Below, in pieces: positions 15,081-24,277 of a stretch of 64,000 nucleotides of DNA (position 1 is the first letter of the stretch; every line of letters starts with the position of its first letter). Position numbers and translations under genes: made by a program. Where the stretch lies: positions 1,054,001 through 1,118,000 of the forward strand of contig NZ_CP108101.1 of NCBI RefSeq assembly GCF_036195325.1, written 5' to 3'. A model generated the notes under the pieces. The model was not told where the DNA came from. It did no database searches and saw only the letters and a program-made list of their open reading frames with translations. The DNA comes from Streptomyces sp. NBC_00234 (GTDB taxonomy: Bacteria; Actinomycetota; Actinomycetes; Streptomycetales; Streptomycetaceae).

Positions 15081-16892
15081 TCACTGTGCGACCGGTGCCG
15101 GTTCCCGTTGGGTGTCGCGGCGGATCAGGGCCGCGTACCGGCCCTCCCGGCCGAGGAGCTCCTCATGGGTGCCGCGCTCCGCCGTGCGACCACCGTCCAG
15201 GACGATGATCTGGTCCGCGCCGCGGACCGTGGACAGCCGGTGCGCGATCGTGAGTGTGGTGCGTCCGGCGGAGAGCGCGTCGATCGCCGACTGCACGGCG
15301 TGTTCCGTACGCGTATCGAGCGCGCTCGTGGCTTCGTCGAGGATCAGCACAGGAGGGTCCCGCAGAATCGTGCGGGCGATCGCCAGCCGCTGCTTCTCGC
15401 CGCCGGAGAAGCGGTAGCCCCGCTCTCCGACCAGGGTGTCGTACCCGTCGGGCAGCGAGGCGATGTGGTCGTGGATCTGTGCGGCGCGGGCCGCTGCCTC
15501 GATCTCCGCGTCGGTCGCCTCCGGCTTGGCGAAGCGGAGGTTCTCGGCGACGGAGGCATGGAAGAGATAGGTCTCCTGGGAGACCACACCGACGGCCCTG
15601 GCCAGGGTGTCGAAGTCGAGGTCCCGGACGTCGACGCCGTCGATCGTGACCCGGCCGCCGGTGACGTCGTACAGCCGGGGGACGAGATAGCTGAGGGTCG
15701 ACTTGCCCGAACCGGTGGGTCCGACGACGGCCAGACTGCTGCCGGCGGGCACGGTGACGTCGATGCCCGTGAGGGTGGGTCCGCTCTTCTCGTCGTAAGC
15801 GAAGTCGACCTCCTCGAAGGCGACCTCGCCGCGGATCTTGTCCAGCCGCACCGGCTTCTCGGGCTCGGTGATGTCCACCTTCAGGTCGAGGTACTCGAAG
15901 ATCCGCTGGAAGAGCGCGAGGGACGTCTGCATCTGCACTCCGGTGGAGAGCAGGCTCACGGCGGGCCGGAACAGGCCCTGCTGGAGCGAGACGAAGGCGA
16001 CGAGCGTGCCGAGGGAGACGGCGGTGGCACCCGACTGGAGTGTCATACCGGCCGCCCAGTAGATGACGGCGGGCATGGCCGCCATCACGATGCCGATCGT
16101 CGACATCCGCCAGCGCCCGGCCATGCTGGAGCGCACTTCGAGGTCGACGAGACGCTCGGACTCCTCGGCGAAGCCCTTGGTGAGCGATTCGGAACGCCCC
16201 ATGGTGCGGCCGAGGAGGATGCCGCTGACCGAGAGGGACTCGGTGACCGTGGCGGCCATGGCGGCCATCTGCTTCTGGCGCTGCGTCGTGATCCTCTTGC
16301 GCTCGCGGCCCACCCGTCGGCTGATCCACACGAAGACAGGCAGCAGAAGCAGCGAGACGACGGTGAGCCGCCAGTCGAGCGCGAGCATGGCGACGACGGT
16401 GGCGATGACCGCGGTGAGGTTGGAGACCAGCGAGGTCGCGGTCGAGGTGACCGTCGCCTGCATGCCGCCGATGTCGCTGGCGATGCGGGACTGCACCTCG
16501 CCCGTGCGGGTCTTGGTGAAGAAGGCCAGCGGCATCCGCTGGAGCTGGGTGTAGACGGCGGTGCGCAGGTCGTGCATGACGCGCTGGCCGACCGTCGTGG
16601 AGATCAGGGTCTGCACCACGCCGAAGACGCTGGTCATCACGGCGGTGAGGATCATGCCGAGGGCGAGCAGCGAGAGCAGGCCCGTGCGGCCCTGGGGAAT
16701 GGCGGTGTCGAGGATCTCGCGCAGCAGGAACGGCGAGGCCACCGACACCAGCGACGAGGCGCCGACCAGTAGACCGACCAGCGCGAGGCGGCCACGGTAG
16801 GGGCGGAAGAGACGGAAGATGCGGCGCAGCTCTGCGGGCGGCTGGGCGGCATCCTTGGGCGGGGGCGTCCACGCGGGTTCGTCGGGTTTCAT
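15081..16892 (-). CDS. ABC exporter, fused membrane and ATPase domains (homodimer type)
   Basis: The protein has 603 residues from ATG 16892, chosen over an upstream start at 16943 because GAAGGAG lies just before it. Six membrane helices (residues about 40-320) are followed by a complete nucleotide-binding domain: Walker A GPTGSGKST, Q-loop VVSQETYLF, signature FSGGEKQRLAIARTIL, Walker B VLILDEATSALD, and H-loop LTIAHRLSTV. All sites are canonical, so it can work as a homodimer, unlike the paired exporters further on. A MarR regulator is divergently transcribed and an inverted repeat lies between, suggesting drug- or stress-induced export. Substrate is unknown. Confidence 0.93.
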   Translation of the reverse strand: MKPDEPAWTPPPKDAAQPPAELRRIFRLFRPYRGRLALVGLLVGASSLVSVASPFLLREILDTAIPQGRTGLLSLLALGMILTAVMTSVFGVVQTLISTTVGQRVMHDLRTAVYTQLQRMPLAFFTKTRTGEVQSRIASDIGGMQATVTSTATSLVSNLTAVIATVVAMLALDWRLTVVSLLLLPVFVWISRRVGRERKRITTQRQKQMAAMAATVTESLSVSGILLGRTMGRSESLTKGFAEESERLVDLEVRSSMAGRWRMSTIGIVMAAMPAVIYWAAGMTLQSGATAVSLGTLVAFVSLQQGLFRPAVSLLSTGVQMQTSLALFQRIFEYLDLKVDITEPEKPVRLDKIRGEVAFEEVDFAYDEKSGPTLTGIDVTVPAGSSLAVVGPTGSGKSTLSYLVPRLYDVTGGRVTIDGVDVRDLDFDTLARAVGVVSQETYLFHASVAENLRFAKPEATDAEIEAAARAAQIHDHIASLPDGYDTLVGERGYRFSGGEKQRLAIARTILRDPPVLILDEATSALDTRTEHAVQSAIDALSAGRTTLTIAHRLSTVRGADQIIVLDGGRTAERGTHEELLGREGRYAALIRRDTQREPAPVAQ

Positions 16893-16939
16893 GGGCTCCT
16901 TCGGCAGACGTGCGGCAATGGAATTTCGAAGAGCATAGC

Positions 16940-16964
16940 TCATTGTTACCTATACTCACAATGA
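16940..16964. promoter_or_regulatory. Candidate MarR operator between exporter and marR-like gene
   Basis: TCATTGT at 16940-16946 and ACAATGA at 16958-16964 form an inverted repeat with an 11-bp spacer. The spacer contains TATACT, a good -10 hexamer, and the repeat sits in the AT-rich 96-bp gap between the two divergent genes. A MarR dimer bound here would block transcription of one or both genes. Confidence 0.6.
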
Positions 16965-16988
16965 ACGGAGTCCTGATATTGTTCCTTC

Positions 16989-17432
16989 ATGGACTCCCCC
17001 GATTCCGACGGCCTGCTGGCCGAACAGCTGCTGCGGCTCACCCGCAGGCTCCACCGCATCCAGAGCCGCCAGCTGGAGCCGATCGGCATCACACCCGCAC
17101 AGTTCCGGCTGCTGCGCACCGTCGCGCACTACGACGGCCCGCCCCGGATGGCCGATCTCGCACAGCGCCTGGACGTCGTCCCGCGCGCCGTGACCAGCCT
17201 GGTCGACGCCCTGGAGGCCGGCGGCCGGGTGCGCCGCGCACCGGACCCGGCCAGCCGCCGGGTGGTGCGCGTCGAGATCACCGACGAGGGCCGCGCCACT
17301 CTCCGGTCCCTGCGCAGCGCGCGCCGGGCCGCCGCAGAGGAGATCCTTGCTCCATTGACCGCCGATCAGCGTGAGGTGCTCGGCGGCCTGCTGTCCGCTC
17401 TGGTCGACGGGATGCCGGAGCGCCGCTGCTGA
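16989..17432 (+). CDS. MarR family transcriptional regulator
   Basis: The protein has 147 residues, standard for MarR. A winged helix-turn-helix occupies about residues 30-100: FRLLRTVAHYDGPPRMADLAQ, then the recognition helix VPRAVTSLVDALEAGGRV, then the wing DPASRRVVRVEITDEG. Flanking helices form the dimer interface. It is divergent from the ABC exporter gene and presumably represses it until a ligand binds. The next gene starts 38 bp later in the same direction and may be cotranscribed. Confidence 0.94.
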   Translation: MDSPDSDGLLAEQLLRLTRRLHRIQSRQLEPIGITPAQFRLLRTVAHYDGPPRMADLAQRLDVVPRAVTSLVDALEAGGRVRRAPDPASRRVVRVEITDEGRATLRSLRSARRAAAEEILAPLTADQREVLGGLLSALVDGMPERRC

Positions 17433-17469
17433 GACGGCGCCGAGCGCCGCACCGCCGAGGGGACCTGCC

Positions 17470-20403
17470 ATGCCGCTGCTGGAACCGAAGCCGGAATCCC
17501 TCCGTCCTGGCACGGCGCGCACGCCGTCCCACGACCGGGTCCCCGACCGGATGGCGCAGGGCACGCCGGAGCCCCTGCGCTCGGAGCTGGTGGCCCTGCT
17601 CGGCGCCGACAAGGTGCTGTGGAAGATCTCCGACCTCGTGCGGTACGCCTCCGACGCCAGCCCCTACCGCTTCCTCCCCCAGGTGGTGCTCGTCCCGGAG
17701 GACATCGACGACATCTCCGCGATCCTCTCCTACGCCCACGGCAAGGGCCGCGAGGTGGTGTTCCGGGCCGCGGGCACCAGCCTGAACGGCCAGGCCCAGG
17801 GCGAGGACATCCTCGTGGACGTACGCCGTCACTGGACGGGGGTCGAGGTCCTGGACGGCGGGGCGCAGGCCCGGATCGGACCCGGGACCACCGTCCTGCG
17901 GGCCAACGCCGCACTCGCCGCGCACGGCCGGCTGCTGGGTCCCGACCCGGCCAGCGCCATCGCGTGCACGGTCGGCGGGGTCGTCGCCAACAACGCTTCC
18001 GGGATGACCGCGGGGACGACCCGGAATTCGTACCGCACCCTCGCCTCGCTCACCTTCGTGCTGCCCGGCGGCACCGTCGTCGATACGGCGGACCCGGCCG
18101 CGGACGACCGGCTGGCCCGTGCCGAACCGCGCCTGTGCGAGGGCCTGCTCGCGCTCAAGGCGGAGATCGAGGCGGACGAGGAGCTCACCGCCAGGATCCG
18201 CGCCAAGTACGAGATCAAGAACACCAACGGATACCGCCTCGACGCGTTCCTCGACGGTGCGACGCCCGCGGAGATCCTTCGTGGGCTGATGGTCGGCTCC
18301 GAAGGCACCTTCGGCTTCATCTCCGAGGTCGTCTTCGACACGCTGCCCCTGGACCGCAGGGTCTCGTCGGCGCTCCTGTTCTTCCCCTCGCTGTCGGCCG
18401 CCGCCGCGGCCGTTCCCCGCTTCAACGAGGCGGGCGCGATCGCCGTGGAGCTGATGGACGGCAACACCCTGCGTGCCTCGGTCAGCGTCAAGGGGGTCCC
18501 GGCCGACTGGGCGGCCCTGCCCAAGGAGACGACGGCGCTGCTGGTGGAGTTCCGCGCCCCCGACGAGGCCGGACAGGAGGCGTACGAGAGGGCGGCGGCC
18601 GAGGTCGTCGCCGGTCTGGAACTCGTCACGCCGGCCCTCTCGGTCACCAACGCGTTCACCCGCGACACCGCGGCCATCGCCGGTTACTGGAAGGCGCGCA
18701 AAGCCTTCGTCACCGCGGTCGGCGGCTCCCGCCCGTCCGGTACGACCCTGATCACGGAGGACTTCGCCGTGCCGCCGGCGCGCCTCGCCGAAGCCTGCCG
18801 GGCACTCCTGGAGCTCCAGGCCGAGCACGGGTTCGACGCGGCGGTCGCAGGCCACGCGGCCCACGGAAACCTGCACTTCCTGCTCGCCTTCGACGCCGCG
18901 GAACCCTCCGACGTCGACCGGTACGCCGCCTTCATGGACGACTTCTGCCTGCTCGTCGTCGACCGGTTCGACGGCTCGCTGAAGGCCGAGCACGCCACGG
19001 GGCGCAATATCGCGCCGTTCCTGGAGCTGGAGTGGGGCTCGAAGGCGACGGAGCTGATGTGGCGTACGAAGCAGGTCATCGATCCCGACGGAGTGCTCGC
19101 TCCCCGCATCGTCCTCGACCGTGACCCGAAGGCCCATCTGCGCGGGCTCAAGACGATCCCGAAGGTGGAGGCGGTCGCCGATCCGTGCATCGAGTGCGGC
19201 TTCTGCGAACCGACCTGCCCCAGCGAGGACCTGACCACCACACCGCGCCAACGCATCGTGCTGCGGCGGGAGATGATGCGCCAGAGCGACGGCGCCCCGG
19301 TGGAGGACGGTCTGCTCGACGCGTACGGGTACGACGCGGTGGACACCTGCGCGGGCGACTCCACCTGCAAACTGGCCTGCCCGGTCGGCATCGACACCGG
19401 GGCGATGATGAAGGACTTCCGTCATCGGCGGCACTCCCCGCGCGAGGAGCGGATCGCCGCGCTGACCGCGAAGAACTTCGGGGCGGTGGAGACCGCGGCC
19501 CGTCTGGCGGTGGCCGCGGCCGACCGCATCACCGACCGGATCGGCGACCGCCTGCTGGAATCCGTCACCGGGCTCGCCCGCAAGGCCGTGCGCCCGGACC
19601 TGGTGCCCGAGTGGCTGCCGGAGATTCCCGGCGCCGCCGCCCGCAAGCCGCCCCGCACGTCCAGGGTCGGCGCCCACGCCGTCTACTACCCGGCGTGCGT
19701 GAACCGCATCTTCGCCGGCCCCGATCCGCAGCAGCCCTCACTGGCCGAGGCCGTCGTCGCCGTCTCCGCCCGCGCCGGAAAGCCCGTGTGGATCCCCGAC
19801 GACGTCACGGGCACCTGCTGCGCCACGATCTGGCACTCCAAGGGCTACGACGAGGGCAACAGGGTGATGGCCAACCGCATGGTGGAGGCCGCCTGGGGCT
19901 GGACCGCGGGCGGAAAGCTCCCCCTGGTCGTCGACGCCTCGTCGTGCACCCTGGGCATCGCTCACGAGGTGGTGCCCTACCTCACCGAGGACAACCGGGA
20001 GCTGCACCGCGAGCTGACCGTCGTCGACTCGCTCGTGTGGGCGGCGGACGAGCTTTTGCCGGAGCTGACGGTGCTTCGCAGGACCGGTTCGGCGGTCCTG
20101 CACCCGACCTGCTCGATGGAGCACCTGGGCGACGTCGGGCATCTGCGCAGGGTCGCCGAGGCATGCGCCGATGAGGTGGTCGTACCGGACGACGCAGGGT
20201 GCTGCGCCTTCGCGGGCGACCGCGGCATGCTGCACAAGGAACTGACGGCTTCGGCCACCGCGAAGGAGGCGGCGGAGGTCGGCGCCCGTGCGTACGACGT
20301 GTATCTGTCGGCCAACCGGATGTGCGAGATCGGGATGGACCGGGCGACGGGGCAGCGGTACCACTCGGTGCTGATGGAGCTGGAGCGGGCGACCCGCCCG
20401 TAG
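17470..20403 (+). CDS. FAD-binding and Fe-S-binding oxidoreductase (D-lactate dehydrogenase/GlcD-like)
   Basis: The protein has 977 residues from ATG 17470 (GAGGGGAC upstream). The N-terminal half is a PCMH-type FAD domain (FRAAGTSLNGQAQGEDIL, ANNASGMTAG) with the FAD-oxidase C-terminal cap (GHAAHGNLHFLLAFD). At about 572-584 comes CIECGFCEPTCPS and at about 627-640 CAGDSTCKLACPVG, two ferredoxin-like cysteine clusters. The C-terminal third holds the CCG-type cysteine motifs (YYPACVNRIF, TGTCCATIW, PTCSMEH, GCCAFAGDRGM). This full FAD plus Fe-S plus CCG layout fits D-2-hydroxyacid (often D-lactate) dehydrogenases that pass electrons to the quinone pool. The exact substrate is not certain. Confidence 0.92.
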   Translation: MPLLEPKPESLRPGTARTPSHDRVPDRMAQGTPEPLRSELVALLGADKVLWKISDLVRYASDASPYRFLPQVVLVPEDIDDISAILSYAHGKGREVVFRAAGTSLNGQAQGEDILVDVRRHWTGVEVLDGGAQARIGPGTTVLRANAALAAHGRLLGPDPASAIACTVGGVVANNASGMTAGTTRNSYRTLASLTFVLPGGTVVDTADPAADDRLARAEPRLCEGLLALKAEIEADEELTARIRAKYEIKNTNGYRLDAFLDGATPAEILRGLMVGSEGTFGFISEVVFDTLPLDRRVSSALLFFPSLSAAAAAVPRFNEAGAIAVELMDGNTLRASVSVKGVPADWAALPKETTALLVEFRAPDEAGQEAYERAAAEVVAGLELVTPALSVTNAFTRDTAAIAGYWKARKAFVTAVGGSRPSGTTLITEDFAVPPARLAEACRALLELQAEHGFDAAVAGHAAHGNLHFLLAFDAAEPSDVDRYAAFMDDFCLLVVDRFDGSLKAEHATGRNIAPFLELEWGSKATELMWRTKQVIDPDGVLAPRIVLDRDPKAHLRGLKTIPKVEAVADPCIECGFCEPTCPSEDLTTTPRQRIVLRREMMRQSDGAPVEDGLLDAYGYDAVDTCAGDSTCKLACPVGIDTGAMMKDFRHRRHSPREERIAALTAKNFGAVETAARLAVAAADRITDRIGDRLLESVTGLARKAVRPDLVPEWLPEIPGAAARKPPRTSRVGAHAVYYPACVNRIFAGPDPQQPSLAEAVVAVSARAGKPVWIPDDVTGTCCATIWHSKGYDEGNRVMANRMVEAAWGWTAGGKLPLVVDASSCTLGIAHEVVPYLTEDNRELHRELTVVDSLVWAADELLPELTVLRRTGSAVLHPTCSMEHLGDVGHLRRVAEACADEVVVPDDAGCCAFAGDRGMLHKELTASATAKEAAEVGARAYDVYLSANRMCEIGMDRATGQRYHSVLMELERATRP

Positions 20404-20573
20404 GTACGGAACGCCGCGACGGCGGCGGCCGGATCTGGCCCCCGGGAGGCCCCGGCGCGGAAAACCGTTTGCCTCGGACCAGGGCAGGACGCGAACCTTG
20501 CACGGTTTGGTCCCCCACCCATCCACTGTTTCCGAGGTCCACGGACCTCCGCCCTTCCGAGCCCTGGGACGTC

Positions 20574-22421
20574 ATGCAGATTCGCGATCTTCCGTACTCA
20601 GATCCTGGCGATCCGGATGTCCGGTCAGGTCCACGGTTCCTGTTCTGGCTCGGGCGCAATCAGCTCGCCGGACAGCTCAAGTCCCTTTCCTGGGGACTCC
20701 TTCACCAGTGCGCCATCGCCGGGCTCCCGCTCACCGTCGGTCTCGCGGTCCAGGCGGTCATCGACCGCTCGGGCGGCGGCCTCGCGCGGGCGGGCGGCCT
20801 GATCGTGGCGCTCGGCGTGCTCATCGCGGTCGGCGACACGATGCTCCACCGGACCGCCGTCACCAACTGGATCACCGCCGCGGCCCGGGTGCAGCAGCTC
20901 CTGGCCCGCAAGACCGCCGAGCTCGGTTCGGCGCTCACCCGCCGGGTCGCCGCCGGTGAGGTCGTCGCCGTCTCCACCGGCGATGTCGAGAAGATCGGCT
21001 GGTTCGTCGAAGCCCTTTCCCGCTTCGCCGCCGCAGCGACCGCGCTCGTCCTGATCTGCGTCGGACTCGTCGTCTATCTCCCCACGCTGGGCGTGCTGGT
21101 GGCCGTCGCCATGCCGGTCCTGGCCCTGGCCGTACTGCCCCTGCTCCCCCGGGCCACCCGGCGTGCCGACGTCCAGCGCGAGAAGGCGGGCAAGGCGACG
21201 GAGCTGGCCTCCGACACAGTCGCCGGTCTGCGGGTCCTGCGCGGCATCGGCGGTGAGGAGCTCTTCCTCGGCCGCTACCGGCGCGCTTCCCAGGAGGTGC
21301 GCAAGGCCGCCGTCCGCAGTGCCCGGATGTGGGCGCTGATCTCGGCGATCCAGGTGTTCCTCCCGGGCGTACTGCTGATCTCCCTGGTCGTGTACGGGGC
21401 GACGCTGGCCCGGGACGGCCGCATCGACGTGGGCCAGCTGGTCACCGTATACAGCGCGGCGACCCTGATGCTGTTCCCACTGCGGCACTTCGAGGAGATC
21501 GCCATGGCGTACTCCTTCTCCCGGCCGTCCGCGAAGCGCGCGGTCCGGGTGCTTTCCCTGCATCGCAGCGAGCAGCCCTCGACGACCGAGGACATGGCCC
21601 CGAGCGGCGACCTGTACGACCCGGCCACCGGTCTGATGGCCCCCGAGGGGCTGTTCACCGCCGTGGTGTGCGGCGATCCCGACGAGGCCGGGCGACTGGC
21701 CGAACGGCTGGGCGGTCACGTCCAGACCGAGGACGACCCGGACGGCGCCGCCCCGAAGCCGAAGGCACCGTCGGTGCTGCTCGGCGGCGTGGCCCTGGAC
21801 GAACTGCCGCTGGACCGCGCACGGACCGCTGTGCTCGTCCAGGACAAGGATCCGGTGCTGCTCTCAGGGACGCTGCGCGAGTTGCTCGACGTTCCGTCCT
21901 CAGGTCTCGTGACCGCCGAGGACGCCCTGTCGGCGGCCCAGTGCGCCGATGTGCTGGACGCGCTGGCGCAGGCTTCGCCCGACACGGACGGCGATCCGAT
22001 GGGGACCCGGATCACCGAGCGCGGCCGTTCGCTCTCCGGTGGCCAGCGCCAGCGGCTCGCCCTGGCCCGTTCGCTGGTCACGGACCCGGAGGCGCTGGTG
22101 CTCGACGAGCCGACCTCCGCTGTCGACTCGCACACGGAGGCCCGGGTGGCCGCCGGCATCAAGCGGCTGCGTCAGGGCCGCACGACCGTGGCGTTCGCCT
22201 CGTCGCCGCTGCTGCTCGACCTCGCCGACCGGGTGGTACTGGTCCACGAGGGCGCCGTCGTGGCCGTGGGCCCGCACCGCGAACTGCTGCGCGACGAACC
22301 CCGGTACCGGGCGGTCGTCACACGCGAGACCGAGGACGAAATGGCGGCCCTGACCGCACAGGAACAGATCACGGCGCCCGGACGGGCCGCCGTGATCGAG
22401 GAAATCGAGGAGAGGGCATGA
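20574..22421 (+). CDS. Heterodimeric ABC exporter half, degenerate Walker A (pair 1, subunit A)
   Basis: The protein has 615 residues, with six membrane helices then an ATPase domain. The Walker A position reads VVCGDPDEAGRL, with no GKS/T, and the H-loop His is replaced (VAFASSPLLLD). The signature RSLSGGQRQRLALARSL and Walker B ALVLDEPTSAVD are intact. This half therefore cannot bind ATP normally in its own site but supplies a good signature motif to its partner. The next gene overlaps it by four bases (ATGA) and has the opposite pattern. Start ATG 20574 has only a weak ribosome binding site. Substrate unknown. Confidence 0.92.
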   Translation: MQIRDLPYSDPGDPDVRSGPRFLFWLGRNQLAGQLKSLSWGLLHQCAIAGLPLTVGLAVQAVIDRSGGGLARAGGLIVALGVLIAVGDTMLHRTAVTNWITAAARVQQLLARKTAELGSALTRRVAAGEVVAVSTGDVEKIGWFVEALSRFAAAATALVLICVGLVVYLPTLGVLVAVAMPVLALAVLPLLPRATRRADVQREKAGKATELASDTVAGLRVLRGIGGEELFLGRYRRASQEVRKAAVRSARMWALISAIQVFLPGVLLISLVVYGATLARDGRIDVGQLVTVYSAATLMLFPLRHFEEIAMAYSFSRPSAKRAVRVLSLHRSEQPSTTEDMAPSGDLYDPATGLMAPEGLFTAVVCGDPDEAGRLAERLGGHVQTEDDPDGAAPKPKAPSVLLGGVALDELPLDRARTAVLVQDKDPVLLSGTLRELLDVPSSGLVTAEDALSAAQCADVLDALAQASPDTDGDPMGTRITERGRSLSGGQRQRLALARSLVTDPEALVLDEPTSAVDSHTEARVAAGIKRLRQGRTTVAFASSPLLLDLADRVVLVHEGAVVAVGPHRELLRDEPRYRAVVTRETEDEMAALTAQEQITAPGRAAVIEEIEERA

Positions 22422-24199
22422 TCGGCGTCGCACCACCGGCGTACGACCCGGCCGCCCCGGAGTCGGCGACGACCCTGCCGGTCGGCACACCGACGACCGT
22501 GCGCGGTTACGTACGCGACCTGCTGCGCCGCCACCGCAAGCCGTTCGCCGTGCTCGTCTCGGTGAACGCGGTCGCGGTGATCGCCTCGATCACCGGCCCG
22601 TATCTGCTGGGCGGGCTGGTCGAGGACCTGTCGAACGGGGTCACGGACCTCCATCTGGAGCGCACCGCCGCGGTGTTCGCGCTCGCGCTCGTCGTGCAGA
22701 CCGTGTTCACCCGGACCATGCGCCTGCGCGGCGCGATGCTCGGTGAGGAGATGCTGGCCGATCTGCGCGAGGACTTCCTCGTCCGGTCGGTCGGACTGCC
22801 GCCGGGCGTCCTGGAGCGGGCCGGGACGGGCGACCTGCTGTCCAGGATCACCACGGACATCGACCGGCTCGCGAACGCGATGCGGGAGGCCGTGCCGCAG
22901 CTGGCGATCGGCGTGGTGTGGGCGGGGCTGCTGCTCGGCGCACTCACGGTGACGGCCCCGCCGCTGGCACTGGCGGTCCTGATCGCTCTCCCGGTCCTGA
23001 TCGTCGGCTGCCGCTGGTACTTCCGGCGGGCTCCTTCGGCGTACCGCTCGGAGGCCGCCGGGTACGCGTCCGTCGCGGCGATGCTCGCCGAGACCGTGGA
23101 CGCCGGGCGGACGGTGGAGGCGCACCGTCTGGGGGCCCGCCGGGTCGCGCTGTCGGACCGTCGGATCACGGAGTGGACCGCCTGGGAGCGGTACACGCTG
23201 TTCCTCCGCTCGGTGCTGTTCCCGGTCATCAACGCCACGTACGTGACGATCCTCGGCGCGGTGCTGCTGCTCGGCGGCTGGTTCGTGCTGGAGGGCTGGC
23301 TCACCGTCGGCCAGCTGACGACCGGTGCGCTGCTGGCACAGATGATGGTCGACCCGATCGGGCTGATCCTGCGGTGGTACGACGAGTTGCAGGTCGCCCA
23401 GGTCTCCCTGGCCCGGCTGGTGGGTGTACGGGACATCGAGCCGGACGCGGGGGACGACGAGGTCGGCCCCGAGGGTCGCGCCGTCCGGGCCGACGAGGTG
23501 CACTTCGGCTACCGGGCCGGAGTCGACGTCCTGCACAAGGTCACCCTGGACGTGGCTCCGGGCACGCGGCTGGCCCTGGTCGGCCCGTCGGGTGCGGGCA
23601 AGTCCACGCTGGGTCGGCTGCTGGCCGGGATCTACGCACCGCGCACGGGTGAAGTGACGCTGGGCGGTGCGGAGTTGTCACGGATGACTGCGGAGCGGGT
23701 GCGGCAGCACGTCGCCCTGGTCAACCAGGAGCACCACGTGTTCGTGGGTTCGCTGCGCGACAATCTGCTGCTGGCCCGCACCGGTGCAGAGGACGCGGAG
23801 CTGTGGGCGTCCCTGGCGGCCGTCGACGCGGACGGCTGGGCGAAGGCCCTGGACAAGGGGCTGGACACCGAGGTCGGTTCGGGCGGTCTCGCGCTCACTC
23901 CCGCGCAGGCGCAGCAGATCGCGCTGGCCCGGCTGGTGCTCGCGGACCCGCACACGCTGGTGCTGGACGAGGCGACCTCGCTGCTGGACCCGCGGGCCGC
24001 CCGGCATCTGGAGCGTTCGCTGGCCAAGGTGCTGGACGGCCGTACGGTGGTGGCCATCGCGCACCGGCTGCACACCGCGCACGACGCGGATGTGATCGCG
24101 GTCGTGGAGAGCGGCCGGATCAGTGAACTGGGCAGCCACGACGAGCTGGTGGCCGCGGACGGTGCGTACGCGGCGCTGTGGCGGTCCTGGCACGGCTGA
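22418..24199 (+). CDS. Heterodimeric ABC exporter half, degenerate signature (pair 1, subunit B)
   Basis: The protein has 593 residues and starts within the stop of the previous gene, behind GAGGAGAGG. Six membrane helices precede an ATPase domain with canonical Walker A GPSGAGKSTLGRLLAG, Q-loop VNQEHHVF, Walker B TLVLDEATSLLD and H-loop AIAHRLHTAHD. The signature is degenerate: LTPAQAQQIALARLVL instead of LSGGQ. Paired with subunit A it gives one complete ATP site (its Walker A/B and His with A's signature) and one dead site. That is the known architecture of TM287/288- and BmrCD-type exporters. Confidence 0.93.
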   Translation: MIGVAPPAYDPAAPESATTLPVGTPTTVRGYVRDLLRRHRKPFAVLVSVNAVAVIASITGPYLLGGLVEDLSNGVTDLHLERTAAVFALALVVQTVFTRTMRLRGAMLGEEMLADLREDFLVRSVGLPPGVLERAGTGDLLSRITTDIDRLANAMREAVPQLAIGVVWAGLLLGALTVTAPPLALAVLIALPVLIVGCRWYFRRAPSAYRSEAAGYASVAAMLAETVDAGRTVEAHRLGARRVALSDRRITEWTAWERYTLFLRSVLFPVINATYVTILGAVLLLGGWFVLEGWLTVGQLTTGALLAQMMVDPIGLILRWYDELQVAQVSLARLVGVRDIEPDAGDDEVGPEGRAVRADEVHFGYRAGVDVLHKVTLDVAPGTRLALVGPSGAGKSTLGRLLAGIYAPRTGEVTLGGAELSRMTAERVRQHVALVNQEHHVFVGSLRDNLLLARTGAEDAELWASLAAVDADGWAKALDKGLDTEVGSGGLALTPAQAQQIALARLVLADPHTLVLDEATSLLDPRAARHLERSLAKVLDGRTVVAIAHRLHTAHDADVIAVVESGRISELGSHDELVAADGAYAALWRSWHG

Positions 24200-24277
24200 T
24201 CCAGGTCACCGGACTCCCGGGCGAAGCGAACGTGCCGAGCCACGCTCATTAGGGTGTGGCAGGTGAAGGATTCGAAC

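Noticed and set aside
14142..16772. 876-residue plus-strand frame
   Set aside because: It is opposite the hypothetical gene and the ABC exporter, with Gly/Arg/Asp/His-rich shadow composition.
17278..19677. 799-residue minus-strand frame
   Set aside because: It is the complement of the FAD/Fe-S oxidoreductase, which has full cofactor motifs.
20533..20548. GAGGTCC-AC-GGACCTC palindrome before the first ABC subunit
   Set aside because: Clear 7-bp arms, but there is no regulator next to it and it is short, so not called as an operator.
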